From contig SMSO01000032.1 of NCBI GenBank assembly GCA_004764695.1, forward strand, positions 6,220,668 through 6,284,667: 64,000 nt of DNA, given 5' to 3'. Position 1 is the first letter of the stretch. The number at the start of each line of letters is the position of its first letter. Shown in pieces: positions 45,314-57,499 of this stretch. A program made the position numbers and the translations under genes. Origin of the DNA: Schizochytrium sp. TIO01. Lineage: Eukaryota > Sar > Bigyra > Thraustochytrida > Thraustochytriidae. The notes beneath the pieces are model-generated. The model did no database searches. It saw only the letters and a list, made by a program, of their open reading frames with translations, and was not told the DNA's origin.

Positions 45314-47221
45314 GACTCTCGGTACCATATAAGACATGCGTACATACTAAGTAGTCCATAATATTATTCACAGTTCATACCTGTTTGGCCCTTATTTGTG
45401 CTGGGACCGACGGCCATGGCAAAACACGATCGAATCATTTTATTTGGTTAAAAAAACAAACGAAACAACGAATCGTTCTAAAGTCTGAAAGCGGCCTTCG
45501 TATTCGCTGCCTATCATGCGACTGATCGAAGGAAACGCTCACTCAGCTCAAGTTCAAAAAAGTACGTAGGTGCGGCGTGGTATCATTTTTTGCTCTATCG
45601 TCATCATTTCTAAACCATTAAAAGCTAAAGAAAAAGGAGAAAAGAACAGGTAAGAAGCAAGATTTAAAAAACTAAAAAAACAAAACACAAAAACTGTTTG
45701 CTCTTACCTGAAGCCTGAACGATGCAATATTCTGCCTGCAGTGAAGACATATTCGCTCTGTCTAACTCCAGTCCCGACGATCATAATGAGGGAAGGGACA
45801 CCGAAAGCGGACTCTTATGGAATTCGATAGGAGGGGATCTAATTTGGTTTATTTGTTTATTTGTATTTATATTTGTATTTGTTATTTTTATTTTTTATTT
45901 TTTTTTGTTTGGAGTTGTTTATTGTTAAGTAACCAACTGTACTCCGTCTCAGCGGAGCATGAAACTGCACAAATCCGCGCAAAGACAGATCTTCTTGAAT
46001 TCCCAAGCTGCGGCGGCAACAAATATAGCGGCGACGGCGGCGGCGACGTAAGAGGCGGCTCGAAGCTGCGGAGGGGAGGAGCTCCAATGTCACGCTCGGC
46101 TTTATGCATTTATGGTCGCTCGCGGCGGCGCGAAACGAGGCGAATTCGAGGCCTTGGCCTCGAAATTCGAGGCGCCAGCTGTCCATTTCTTTCTTTCTTT
46201 CTTTCTCCTTTCTTTCTCTATTAATGAATTTTATTAAATTATTTACGGGTGGTTTTTATTTTGTAAAGATAAACACAATCAGAAAACAAACCAAAAGCAT
46301 CCAAGCTCTGGAACACAAAAAACGAAGGCGAAGACAAATCCGCTTGAGCCGATCGCATGATCATGGTAAACAAAGGGGGCGGGGCGACAGGAAGCGCACG
46401 AGGCCGCCCAGAGCACATGTGAAAAGATCCTAGCAACGGATCGCGATTGGCGGCTTATTTGCTCATTTTGCTCCGCTGTCTGAGCCTTTTCGTTCGACGA
46501 TGGTTTGGAGAGCCGCCTATTACTTCTTCGGCTTTTTGAACACATTTATTTTTCTTCTTCTTCTGTAGAACCACCAGAAACTGATAGTATTATTCATTCT
46601 TCTTTCGTTCCTAACGTTTCAAGCTCTTTAAAAATAAAAAAAATTAAACGAAAAAAGTGCTTTATGAATGGGAATCTGTCTATGCGCCTGACTGACTGAC
46701 TGACGAACTAACTATCCAGAAATAATAAAGCGCTCATGATGGATCCAAAAGTCGAGGCGCCTCATAATACTTAGGCAGGTAGTTGAAAGTATATACTTCT
46801 ACACAGCACTACCTTAATCTGTTTTTCCTGCCTCTGTTTCGTGCGAGGTAGTACAGCATCAGTTCGATAGCGGGCATATGCAGGAAACTGTACCAGTGCT
46901 GCTGCAGAGGAGGCACATACGTAGTTAACCCACTCTTGAGGGGATTTCACTTTCGATGAATGAGTGAATAAAGGAATGAATGACGAAATACAAAAAAATG
47001 TTCCCAGCAGGGTACCAGTGTGTTTCTGTCCCCTCTGGCCATAGCCTTCCTGCGTCTCGCACTTTTTTTCTTTTTTTTTTTTTTTCTGCTACTCCAGTCA
47101 TCTTATCTTGGGAAGGTAGATAAGCAGGCAACTAACTACTTGCCAGGTTCAAAGATGAATGCACACATTACACGCATTGATAGATGCATGCGTACGAGGA
47201 AGCTCTTGTTAATTCAACAAT

Positions 47222-47537
47222 CCACATTCCACATTCCGCATTCAGTATTCAATATTCAATATTCAATATTCAATATTCAATATTGAATATTCAATATTCA
47301 ATATTCAATATTCAACATTCAACATTCAACATTCAACATTCAACATTCAACATTCCACATTCAACATTCAACATTCAACATTCAACATTCCACATTCCGC
47401 ATTCCGCATTCAGTATTCAATATTCAACATCCAATATTCAATATCTAATATTCAACATTCAACATTCAACATTCAACATTCAACATTCAACATTCAACAT
47501 TCAACAGTCAACATTCAACATTCAACATTCCACATTC
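47222..47537. repeat. Heptanucleotide minisatellite (ATTCAAC / ATTCAAT), about 45 units
   Basis: 316 bases of tandem 7-mers. Two unit types, ATTCAAT and ATTCAAC, occur in blocks, with ATTCCAC/ATTCCGC variants at block edges. A plus-strand frame reads it as repeated FNIQHST, an artefact of the 21-base period. Confidence 0.95.
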
Positions 47538-47629
47538 GTGAGCCTATTCATTCAACCGTCTGTCTGCCTATCATAGCGCGCTCTTGATCGCTCTTCCTGG
47601 CCTCTGTGCGCCGACTCCGAGGATGCGCG

Positions 47630-47675
47630 AGAGAAAGAAAGAAAGAAAGAAAGAACTTGAAAGAAAGAGAAAGCG
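47630..47675. repeat. (GAAA)n tract
   Basis: GAAA units interrupted by GAACTT. Confidence 0.8.
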
Positions 47676-48074
47676 AGGAGGAGAGAGGGAAAGAGAGCGT
47701 TCTCTTCGGCGGGACGCCATAAAGCTGCGTCCCTGAGAGGCAGAGTCCCTGTTTCCTAAAAGCAGAAGTAGTAGTTTTATCAGCACTTAAAAATAAGTTT
47801 TAAAATTAAAATAAAGAACATGAATAGTATGTACGGACGTAGTAACAGGAATGTTCGAAGTTTGGGCAGAAAGGCTTAATTCGCGAACTGCGATTGAGAT
47901 GGATGATGAGCGTAGGCGGGAAATGCAGAGGCGTATTGAATTCCTCGCTCATTCGAACTGCCTCAACGCATGCGTGGACAGGTGGAGGCCCTTAAGAAGG
48001 TCTCTCGAACCCATGCATGCTCTGCGATCCCGTCGGTTTGATAATTTGTTTTGTTTTGTTTTCAAGAAGCGAAT

Positions 48075-48076
<2 letters not shown>

Positions 48077-48106
<30 letters not shown>

Positions 48107-48158
48107 GATAGACAGATAGATAGATAGATAGATAGATAGGGAGTAAATAGATAGATAG
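48077..48158. repeat. (GATA)n microsatellite
   Basis: About 18 GATA units with GACA and GAGATA interruptions. Confidence 0.92.
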
Positions 48159-48288
48159 TTAGTATCTCGATACAAAGAAGGAATGCGGAAAGAAGGAAAG
48201 AATGGAAGAAATCCACAAAGAGAAGCAGAGAAAGAGGATCTCATAGTCGTGAGAAGAGAGAAAGAAATCGATCGATGGATTGAACGAA

Positions 48289-48369
48289 CAGACAGATAGA
48301 CAGACAGACTGACTGACTGACTGACTGATAGATGGATGGATAGACAGATAGATAGATGGATAGATAAGA
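48289..48369. repeat. (GACA)/(GACT)/(GATG)/(GATA) compound microsatellite
   Basis: A run of related tetramers that change type in blocks, showing slippage plus point mutation. Confidence 0.9.
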
Positions 48370-48756
48370 TAATAATACGTGGACAGGGAAAGCAGAGGAA
48401 CGCGGTGCTTACGCGCCATCCATCTGCTCTTAGACAGGGAGGAAGACAGGCGGAAAGAAGGAGAAGGATCCCTTTCAAAGGAGACCCTTCGACAATTCGA
48501 CTTGTTCGAAGAAAGAAAGAAAGAAAGAAACTAACGAACGAACGAACGAATGAAGAAAGGAACTAACAAACAGAAACTACTAACAAAGCTTTCGAGAAAT
48601 CCTTTCGATTTCATTCACTTTGGAAAAACTGGGTTTAGTCATAATTGTCATGAGAGGTAAGAAAGAAAGAGAAACAAAAATGAAGGTGCACTATAATAAG
48701 ATACTGTATACATAGATACATAGATACATAGATACGTCTTTTTCTTTCTCCTCCTT

Positions 48757-48811
48757 CAAAAACAAAAACAAAAACAAAAACAAAAACAAAAACAAAAACA
48801 AAAACAAAAAA
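48757..48811. repeat. (AAAAAC)n hexamer array, about 9 copies
   Basis: Perfect AAAAAC units, preceded by a short ATAC/ATAG tract at 48714-48736. Confidence 0.93.
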
Positions 48812-49240
48812 ATCTTTTATAATTTGATAATTTAAAATTTTAAAGTAGACACATGTTTTTTGTTTCAAATAATACTAACAGGTCCCTAACAAGAGTAAGT
48901 AAAAGGCACATTCAAAAGAAAGGGACTCGATAGCACTGAGCGCAAAGAGGGGTATGATGGAAAGATGAGTTTGATTGAGGGTCAGTCCTCCTCAGAGAAA
49001 GTCGAAAGCTAAAAACGTTTTTAAAAGAAGGGCACAAGAGAGAGAGAGAGAGAGAGAAAGCGAAGAAGCATGAGAGAAAGCGAAGAGACAGAGAGAGAAG
49101 AAAGGCAGAACCCCAACTGGGCGCGAGCAAACCCCTAACTGAGCAAACAGGTCGCTGAGTGAGAGAGCGATTGACCAGGTCCGCAGCAGGATCTTGCGAA
49201 GGAGCAGGAGCAGTAGGGGAAAGGATTGCAAAGCAAGAGG

Positions 49241-50833
49241 ATGTTTGCGGTGCGTGGAACGAAGGCAGCAGCGACCCTCGGCAAGGCGAGGCAGCCTGCG
49301 GGCGGCCTGCGCGGCGTGGTCGCGTTTGCCGATCGCTGGAATGACATCAAGGCCAAGGCACTCTTGGGCGGCGGCGAGGAGCGTATCAAGAAGCAGCACG
49401 CCAAGGGAAAGCTCACTGCTCGCGAGCGCATTGCGCTCCTTGTTGATGCAGGATCCTTCTCCGAATACGACGCACTCAAGCTCCACCGATGCACGGACTT
49501 TGGCATGGAGAAGGAGCAGTACTACGGCGACGGTGTTGTCACCGGCCACGGCTACATCAACGGCCGCCCTGTCTTCGTCTTCTCCCAGGACTTTACCGTC
49601 TTTGGTGGATCCCTTTCTGAGACCCATGCCGAGAAGATCTGCAAGATCATGGACAAGGCCCTCAAAGTCGGCGCACCCGTCATCGGCATCAACGACTCCG
49701 GTGGTGCCCGTATCCAGGAGGGTGTTGCCTCCCTCGGTGGCTACGCTGAAGTCTTTCAGCGCAACGTTGAAGCCTCTGGTGTCATCCCGCAGATCAGTCT
49801 TATCTGCGGACCTTGCGCTGGTGGCGCCGTCTACAGTCCCGCCATCACTGACTTCACCATGATGGTACGCGACACGTCTTACTGCTTTATTACCGGCCCG
49901 GAGGTCGTCAAGACCGTCCTCAACGAGACCGTCACCCAGGAGGACCTCGGTGGCGCCAAGGCCCACATGACCAAGTCCGGTGTTGCTCACCTTGCCTACG
50001 ACAACGACGTTGAGGCCATCCGCATGGCCCGCGAGCTCTTTGACTACCTTCCCTCAAGCTTCGATGCCAAGGCCCCGCGCCGCACCACTCTTGACTCACG
50101 CACTCGCGCTGACCCTACCCTCGACATGATCATTCCTGAGGACCCCAACATGCCCTACGACATGAAGATCATCATCAAGAAGATAGTTGACGAGGGCGAG
50201 TTTCTGGAGATCCAGCCCGAGTTCGCCAAAAACATCATTGTCGGTTTCGGTCGCCTTGACGGACGCACCGTCGGTGTCGTTGGTAACCAGCCTCTCGAGC
50301 TTGCCGGCTGCCTTGACATTAACTCCTCTGTCAAGGCTGCCCGCTTCGTGCGCTTCTGTGATGCCTTCAACATCCCCCTCGTCACCTTTGTCGATGTACC
50401 CGGATTCCTTCCCGGAACCACCCAGGAGCACAACGGTATCATTCGCCACGGTGCCAAGCTTCTCTACGCCTATGCTGAGGCCACTGTGCCCAAGCTCACT
50501 GTCATCACCCGAAAGGCATATGGTGGTGCTTACGATGTGATGGCCTCCAAGCACCTCAAGTCTGACTGCAACGTCGCCTGGCCTACCGCCGAGATTGCCG
50601 TCATGGGTGCCAAGGGTGCCGTCGAGATTATCTTCCGTGGCAAGAACGTTGAGCAGGAGACTGAGAACTACAAGGAGCGCTTTGCCAACCCGCTTATCGC
50701 CGCTGCCCGTGGTTTCGTCGATGAAATTATCGTCCCCTCTACCACCCGCCAGCACCTCTGTGAAGAGCTCGAGCTCCTCGCTGACAAGAAGGAGGTCCGC
50801 CCCAAGCGTAAGCACGGCAACATCCCTCTCTAA
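49241..50833 (+). CDS. PCCB: Propionyl-CoA carboxylase beta chain, mitochondrial
   Basis: Single exon; I start at the ATG at 49241, giving 530 residues (the usual PCCB length is about 510-540). The first 25-30 residues ([20 protein letters not shown]) are basic and free of acidic residues, as in mitochondrial presequences. The rest is the two-lobed carboxyltransferase fold: N-lobe signatures [20 protein letters not shown] and [18 protein letters not shown]-lobe signatures [19 protein letters not shown] and [13 protein letters not shown]. The enzyme transfers carboxyl from biotin (on the alpha chain) to propionyl-CoA, giving methylmalonyl-CoA, in breakdown of odd-chain fatty acids and of Val, Ile, Met and Thr. 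The family also includes methylcrotonyl-CoA carboxylase beta, but the motifs fit PCCB. The alpha chain is not in this window. Codons are strongly C/G-ending. Confidence 0.95.
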   Translation: MFAVRGTKAAATLGKARQPAGGLRGVVAFADRWNDIKAKALLGGGEERIKKQHAKGKLTARERIALLVDAGSFSEYDALKLHRCTDFGMEKEQYYGDGVVTGHGYINGRPVFVFSQDFTVFGGSLSETHAEKICKIMDKALKVGAPVIGINDSGGARIQEGVASLGGYAEVFQRNVEASGVIPQISLICGPCAGGAVYSPAITDFTMMVRDTSYCFITGPEVVKTVLNETVTQEDLGGAKAHMTKSGVAHLAYDNDVEAIRMARELFDYLPSSFDAKAPRRTTLDSRTRADPTLDMIIPEDPNMPYDMKIIIKKIVDEGEFLEIQPEFAKNIIVGFGRLDGRTVGVVGNQPLELAGCLDINSSVKAARFVRFCDAFNIPLVTFVDVPGFLPGTTQEHNGIIRHGAKLLYAYAEATVPKLTVITRKAYGGAYDVMASKHLKSDCNVAWPTAEIAVMGAKGAVEIIFRGKNVEQETENYKERFANPLIAAARGFVDEIIVPSTTRQHLCEELELLADKKEVRPKRKHGNIPL

Positions 50834-52707
50834 GCAGCATTTTGTTGTCTACGCCCCGTTTTTTTAAAATTATACTCCCCCATCCTTCTATATACCCACA
50901 CAATACCATATGTCAAGACAAAAGGATTGTAAACTTCCTTGCGGCTTGGATTTCGTGCGCGTTCCTACTGCTCCTAGAAACGGTAGTTCGACACGCCCCG
51001 TTATTGTACTGCTGCTAGCTCCTCGGATGAGCGTGCTGCTGGTCACTCGGTCGTGAAACTTCTCTTTCTTTTTTCTCTTTTTTTTTTTTTTTTTTTAAAC
51101 CATCCTCACACCTTAGACACCATCTATTGCCCCTTCCCTACCATTCACCAACCCGCTTGACATTGTCATGAACACTGTGCAGTCAAGTTAAGCCTCTGCT
51201 TTGGCTTGGATATTCAACATAATTTACACAATGCCTCTGTCGTCAACCATAATATTGCGTTTTGCATTTCTTTTCATTTTACCTCTATCTACTATTACTT
51301 TTACATTTTTTCGTGGTATTCATTTCTTCTGTAATTACCTTTTCTGATCTTTACACACCTACTTGCCCTTCACACAAGTGCATCGTTGCAAGTCTAATTC
51401 TTGTGTTGCGTGTTGATCACACATCTGAAACACTGCATGTTAGCATTTGCCCCTACTTCTCGTTATCCATTTTCTTATTCAGGAGCAAGAGCAAGACAAG
51501 AGACACTGTTTTCCTTGTCCTCGAATCATTAATTCTCGTATTCACATTCGAACCAGCCGGTATGGAAACAGCCTACGCTTCCGTGTAAGCCCACCCACCT
51601 CTGGCAATCATCAACCATAGGCTCCCTCACAGCTGGATCGAACAACACGCTCCTCATGCTTACAATCCACGACCAACCAACAACTGCACTAACCAAGCAG
51701 AGGCCGCCGACGTTCTTTCGTCTTGATCCACGGCCCTCGCGCATGAGCCGTCCACCATCGTAAACAAAACCTACATTTACTCCGCGCTCCTCCTTATAGG
51801 TACCTAATGATGACGCAAAACAATAACAACAACGTAGTCACTTAATTGATCCATATATCTATCTTTCTTTAGCTAATGCAATAGATACTAAGAAAAGATA
51901 CAAGCAAGCGTCCCACAGGATCTACCCAACTTCCGTGGTGCCCCCCTCTGCATCCAAAGAGCCTCTCTCTTCCCCGGCCTTTCTGCCCATAGGGGGGTCT
52001 TCCTACGAGTGTGGATGTCCCTGCTTCCCGCCCTAATGAGGCCCAGGATCTTTCTCAATATTTCAAAGACGGCGCGAAGCACTACACATCCACGAGACAT
52101 AGATCACTCCTGCTCTTCTTCTGCCTTCGGGCCTCGCTCTCGCAGCCGCGGCCGCCGACCCGCGAGCTGGCGGGCCTCGAGGGGGGCGGCGGCCAGGCCC
52201 GGAGCCTCAGAGCGCGGGGCGGCGGCCGCGGAGCTGAAGAATCGACGATGGTTTGTTTCAAAGCTCAAGTTCAACTTCGAGATGGTCGATGTTCTTTTCC
52301 TCTGTTCTTGTTGGTCAGATTAGGAGAACACCCTATTACTACAATCACGCACTTTCACTAGCATCACCCTGGCGTTGATATCGTGGAGGTGGCAGGGTGA
52401 AAGAATGTGCTACGTTCTTCAGTAATGGCGATTATGGGACATGAAAATGATAATTTGAAATCGCTCATTACACTACATTAGAGTAGCAGGTAGTAGGTAG
52501 TAGGTAGAAAGATAGAACAGAGTTTGGAACAGAGAATTGGCGTAGGCCACGCTTAGAGTAAACGGTAGGGGTCGCGAAGGAAGGATACGACGGAAGGGAT
52601 TTGAAAGTGATTTGAATCAGAGCCTCGAGTGAAGAAAAGCTTCGGCAAACACGAAACTATATCTATCGCGAAGGGATTCGTTCGAGTGGACCTGCAAGCC
52701 TGGCAAG
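50834..52707. other. 3' region of PCCB and 5' region of PGK
   Basis: CT-rich 3' UTR-like DNA with a long T-run (about 51069-51097), then AT-rich DNA and a GC-rich patch at 52110-52240 with purely compositional ORFs. TAGTAGG-type motifs repeat at 52488-52510. The PGK leader is GA-rich. No further gene is supported. Confidence 0.5.
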
Positions 52708-54198
52708 ATGAGCCTTCTCTCCAAAGCGAGCCTCGAGGATGTCGAGCTTGAGGGCAAGCGCGTGCTCATGCGCGTGGACTTCAACGTCCCGTTTGACAAG
52801 GCGACTGGCGAGATTAGCAACGACCAGCGCATCGTCGCCGCCCTGCCGAGCATCAAGTACGCTCTGGACAAGGGTGCCAAGTCCGTCGTGCTCATGTCTC
52901 ACCTCGGACGCCCTGACGGAAGCCCCAACCCGAAGTACTCCCTCAAGCCTGTCGCATCTCGTCTCGAGAAGCTTCTCGAGCGCCCCGTGAAATTCCTTGA
53001 GGACTGCGTGGGACCCGAGGTCGAGCAGGCCTGTGCCGACCCTGAAGCTGGCTCCGTGATCCTTCTTGAGAACTTGAGATTCCACATCGAGGAGGAGGGC
53101 AAGGGCAAGGATGCCGAGGGCAACAAGGTGAAAGCCGATGCCGCCAAGGTCGAGGAGTTCCGCAGCTCACTCACCAAGCTTGGAGACATCTACGTCAACG
53201 ACGCCTTTGGAACTGCTCACAGAGCTCACTCATCCATGGTTGGCGTTCAGTTGGAGCCGCGTGTCGGAGGATTCCTTGTCAAGAAGGAACTCGACTACTT
53301 TGGAGCTGCTCTTCAGAACCCGGCACGCCCGTTTGTGAGCATTCTTGGTGGCGCCAAGGTTGAGGATAAGCTTCAGCTCATCATGAACATGCTCGATATT
53401 GTCAATGTCATGGTCATTGGAGGAGGCATGGCCTTCACCTTCAAGAAGGTCGCCGGTATGGAGATTGGAAGCAGTCTCTTTGACGAGCCTGGATCACAGC
53501 TTGTGCCCAAGATCCTTGAGAAGGCTAAGGAAAAGGGCGTCGAAATCTATCTCCCCAACGACTTCATTGCTGCTTCCAAGTTTGACAAGGATGCCGAGTT
53601 CAAGGTCGTCACTGAAGAGGAGGGCGTCCCTGAGGGATGGCTGGGCCTCGACATTGGCCCTGATTCATCCAAGCGCTTCGCCGAGGTCATCGCCAAGGCC
53701 AAGCTCATCGTCTGGAACGGACCCATGGGTGTCTTTGAGTTCCCCAACTTTGCCAAGGGAACCAAGGCCGTCATGGATGCCGTTGTTGACGTCACCAAGG
53801 CTGGCGCTACCACCATCATTGGTGGTGGCGACACCGCCACCTGCTGCACCAAGGAGTACTTTGATACTGAGGACAAGGTCTCCCACGTCTCTACTGGTGG
53901 TGGCGCCTCTCTTGCTCTCCTCGAGGGCCAGGAGCTCCCGGGTGTCGCTGCTCTCAGCGAGAAAAAGGTACGAAACAACAACTCTGCAACCCCATCTTCG
54001 AAAAGCACCAAGGCTACTGCCTCTGCTACTGCTGAAAAGTCTCCCACCAGCAGCGGCAGTGGCAGCAGCAGCAGCAACACCAATGATAAAAAGCAGTCTG
54101 GCATTATGCGTCACCTTGAGGAATACCCCTTGGCTGTCGCTGGAGCTGTTGCTTTGGGTCTTTTGCTTGTAACTACCGCTCTCAAGCGCAAAAACTGA
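52708..54198 (+). CDS. PGK: Phosphoglycerate kinase with C-terminal membrane anchor
   Basis: Single exon, 496 residues, ATG at 52708. Residues 1-420 are a complete PGK: the signature [67 protein letters not shown], the nucleotide loop IIGGGDTA, and the closing [20 protein letters not shown]. It makes ATP and 3-phosphoglycerate from 1,3-bisphosphoglycerate in glycolysis, reversibly. Ordinary PGKs end at about residue 415-420. This one continues in frame for 76 residues: a Ser/Thr/Asn-rich linker (421-464) and then one hydrophobic segment of about 20 residues (473-492, [19 protein letters not shown]) followed by KRKN. This is the layout of a tail-anchored protein, with the enzyme facing the cytosol. 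No N-terminal presequence is seen. A GTACGA at the exact junction (53968) could be a splice donor, so an untailed isoform is conceivable. Confidence 0.95.
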   Translation: MSLLSKASLEDVELEGKRVLMRVDFNVPFDKATGEISNDQRIVAALPSIKYALDKGAKSVVLMSHLGRPDGSPNPKYSLKPVASRLEKLLERPVKFLEDCVGPEVEQACADPEAGSVILLENLRFHIEEEGKGKDAEGNKVKADAAKVEEFRSSLTKLGDIYVNDAFGTAHRAHSSMVGVQLEPRVGGFLVKKELDYFGAALQNPARPFVSILGGAKVEDKLQLIMNMLDIVNVMVIGGGMAFTFKKVAGMEIGSSLFDEPGSQLVPKILEKAKEKGVEIYLPNDFIAASKFDKDAEFKVVTEEEGVPEGWLGLDIGPDSSKRFAEVIAKAKLIVWNGPMGVFEFPNFAKGTKAVMDAVVDVTKAGATTIIGGGDTATCCTKEYFDTEDKVSHVSTGGGASLALLEGQELPGVAALSEKKVRNNNSATPSSKSTKATASATAEKSPTSSGSGSSSSNTNDKKQSGIMRHLEEYPLAVAGAVALGLLLVTTALKRKN

Positions 54199-57100
54199 CG
54201 ACTTTTTTTCTTCATTTCTTTTCCCTAAAAACCTGGGGTGTACCTATACTCTCTTACTACGCTTTTTTCTCTTTTTTCCTTTGTACGCTTCTTCATCAAC
54301 AAACACAAATTCACTACATTCATTCACACAGGCTGAGTAAATTGACAACGCAATCACATCATAACACATCATCTCGCTCTGGCCCATGCTAGTATTGCCT
54401 GAAATTCGGTCTTCTAGTTCACTGGGTCGCCACTATTCCTTTAAAAGACAGCAATGGGTGCGAAAGGGCTCTAGTCACATGGCGATGATAAAGTGACAAC
54501 AACTTACGCCCCAATTGCAATTGTTTATCAGACGACCTTTTGGCATAATCTTGAGGGTTTCTTTTCTTAGGGATGCGTAGAGGTAACGATTTATTTGGTA
54601 TTTTTCATTTGTGAATTTGGACTTGTAGCTTTTTTTTCTTCTTTTTTCTTAACTCCTTTCCTGATAATAAAAATTATCAAGTTAGAACTAAGTTAGACCG
54701 CTTGAGGCTTGCAACTATCAACTTGTCTGCTCACTTCTATATCATCTAATTTCCTTACCCAACGGAAGTCGTCATGCTAACTCTGCTTTTCAATTGTATC
54801 ATAACCTAATTTTATGGACGTGACCAAAAGTTCACAACAGCTTGCACCGTGGTGAAATCTATTCGCAATTTGTTTCATCAATGACGGCCAAATTTATTCT
54901 TTACCACTTGTCGCACGAATGCATTTGCATGATTTATGGCTCTTTCTGCTATTTTCTTTCAGATTATATTAAATTTTCAATAGCGACACGAAATCAGCTT
55001 GATCTTGACACTAAACTTTATGTGTTGCTTATCGATGAAGGTAGAAGTCTAGAATTATTGCATGACGCTACCATTTAGAGTTTTATATCATAAATTTATT
55101 GTTCTCATAAGTACAGTAGTTTCATTATCTTCCAAAAGCATATAATGCTATTATAAACTCTCTTCAAAAGTAGAGTACCTATGAGTTATACTTTTGTCAT
55201 ATCTATCATGACTAGGATTATTTAGAAGTAGTGAACACAGGAACTTATGATAGTAAACCATATAAGTCAATTGAAAAAAAAAAAATGAAAAAAAAAAAGC
55301 ATTGAAGATTATAAATGCTTTCAAGGAATCTGCATTCTAAAGCCTCGTGTTGGATTTCGTCTTATATTTGCTTTCACTGCTTTCACTTTTGCTTAAGCTT
55401 GCCTTTTTTTATATGCCAGAGCTAGGCCACCCTGTGTTACCATTACGTGTTCTTTGCCACAGCTGAACGCTGGCATCATGGGGTCGGAGTCCGTATGAGT
55501 AAGGTAAGCAAGGTTGCCAAGAACCCAGATCCCACCTGGTCTGGGTTCAAAAGTTGCTTAACTTCATCATTAAGATGGTTCTGGTCATTCCAAACACTCT
55601 GAAATACTTGATTCAAAGGGCATATACACTGTTCAAACCAGGTATATGTACAGTGAGCGAGGAGAAGAATGTTTGGAGTATTGGTGATGTTGATGGTGGT
55701 ATCGGTGGTGATATTGGTTCGACGCTTCAGAGTTGACTTATTCTTCCTCTTATTCCTCCTTGCAATCTCACTTGAATCGGGGAGGCATTGAGGCAAAGAG
55801 AATGATGTTTCCAGCTCCCGAGAAATCTTGGTCAGTGCCTAAAGGCAAACCCTGAGGCTACTATTGTTTTTCTTTGCCGAAATTAAGGATCACTGAGAAT
55901 CTTTCCAGCACTGTAAAGAGACACGATGGGGTTGCTTTCATTATCAAAGAGATCCACAACAGCCGGGGCTTTACAGTGGTTGATTTCATTTACAGCTCTT
56001 GGGTCAACTCATACCGGTGCCCTGCCATCTTGTGCTTGACAATACTCGCCTTATGCCTGATACCGACTATCACGAGTGTCATCAGAGCAAACTTAAGGCT
56101 AAAACTATCCGAAAACTTATTGGCAAGGCTCCTTGAGCTCAACATAGCAGTGGACAGTGTTTCTCTCCATAACTGCTGCAAGTTAAATGCTTGTATCTAA
56201 TGTTTTCTTCTTTAGTTTTCTTCCTTTTTGATTGAATTAAATATACTTGCTTCTCCTACACACTCGCACATCAGAAAAGGGATCCAGAGCCGTGAGGAAA
56301 TAGTAAAATTATAAATTCTATCCATCTCCAATATCTTGATCCTTGTTTCTCTTGTAAGAGTCACCATTGTAGCGGTCGGCAGAACTTTGACGATTCTCTC
56401 GTTTTCATTCGTTAGAATTTCCAGTCTTCAACAAGCTCTTTTGCATGAAGACCTTCCGAGTGTGTGGGGCAAAAAGCTAGAGCCGATCCAGACTACCTTT
56501 CTGCTTCGCCGTAGTCATTATAATGAATGTTGCTACCCTCAGAATCACCCTAGCCGGCTTTCACGTTTCATGACTACCGGACGCATCTGCAAATGTAAGT
56601 GAACTCTTACGATCGTGCACAGCCGTTGCTGAAAGAAGCCATATAGAAAATGTTGACCTTGTTCCCCCCTCAGAGCTACATGTCCCTTTTTCTCCTCATC
56701 TTTGGAACTTGCATGTGATCCTCCTCTATGTTTGTCTGCTAATGATAGTGAAGCATGAGCCGAGTCTAAGTCGAGGTTCTTTGCATGGCAGCATGGCAAA
56801 TTCGAGCACTGCGTCAAGTTGATATCCAGCAACCTCTGGAAAAAGAGGCCCTTTGTGGAGCAGATCGCCTGACTACCGGCAAACTTGCTCTTTTTCGTCA
56901 CTTTCACATGGCAGTTGTGGCCCTTTCCAGTCGTAGGAGCTTCCGCTACTCGCTGATAGCAACTGCAGCTCCTCGCGACATTCTTGGATTCTACTCTTTA
57001 GTTCAACCGCATTTGCCAACGCCTTCTGCATTGCTTCTATCAAAACTCTCTATTCAGAATTATCCTTCTGCATTCTACTTGTATACTTCTTATGCTCTTA

Positions 57101-57499
57101 TATGGCATCAAACGTCTGTTGGCGTCAATTGGGGGAACGAAAGTTTACTCGTTTCCTCTCTCGTCCTGTAGTGTCCCCGGACGTTCTGGGGTCAGCTCGT
57201 CTAAGTCGCTTTAAAGTAAGAAATTAGTTTTCATGGTAGTGGTCTTTAGAGTCTCTGGAGCGCACATGGAGTTGCAGAGAGCCAACAAATATTCGATTTC
57301 GACGGTGTCGATGTGGTGAAAGATCAGGGAAACTCAAACTCAGAAAAATCAGATCCGGAAAAATCAGAAAATTGCTTGAATAGATTTTGTGCGATAACAC
57401 TAAAAGAATTATTTTAGTCTTGCGACCGGTGAGGATATTTCTTCCCCAGCTATAACTGTCGAGGGCCAACCAAGTGAGTTTTCTTACCGGCATGCACGT
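54199..57499. other. Intergenic with coding-like but unresolved blocks
   Basis: 54199-55450 is AT-rich with T-runs and no gene. From 55480 to 57470, open blocks change frame and strand: minus 55476-55796, plus 55874-56200 (starts at TTG), and plus 56785-57171 (true ATG, 128 codons, basic/hydrophobic). None is recognised. Blocks at 57250-57410 and 57419-57500 lie just upstream of the RING-kinase gene and may be its 5' exons. Confidence 0.35.

Larger units (their letters stand above)
45258..49240. other. Microsatellite-rich tract upstream of PCCB
   Basis: No gene is supported. It contains TTTC (45282-45313; 46184-46211), heptamer (47222-47537), GAAA (47630-47675), GATA/GACA (48077-48369), GAAA/ACGA (48507-48550), AAAAAC (48757-48811) and GA (49027-49058) tracts, plus short GC-rich patches near 46000-46180. 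The last 250 bases are GA-rich and likely the leader of PCCB. Confidence 0.5.

Noticed and set aside
47222-47537. CRISPR-like array
   Set aside because: Repeat units are seven bases with no spacers, in a eukaryotic context.
47184-47576. 130-codon repeat protein (FNIQHST units)
   Set aside because: The heptamer array gives a seven-codon period by arithmetic; the unit changes follow DNA slippage, not protein selection.
48992-49990. 332-codon minus-strand ORF overlapping PCCB
   Set aside because: It is antisense to a certain gene; strongly C-ending codons on the plus strand remove stops from the opposite strand. Its sequence has no domain.
50096-50815. 239-codon minus-strand ORF within PCCB
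   Set aside because: Mirror of the biased PCCB codons; no independent evidence.
53399-54172. 257-codon plus-strand ORF in a second frame of PGK
   Set aside because: Ser/Pro/Arg-rich shadow of the PGK reading frame.
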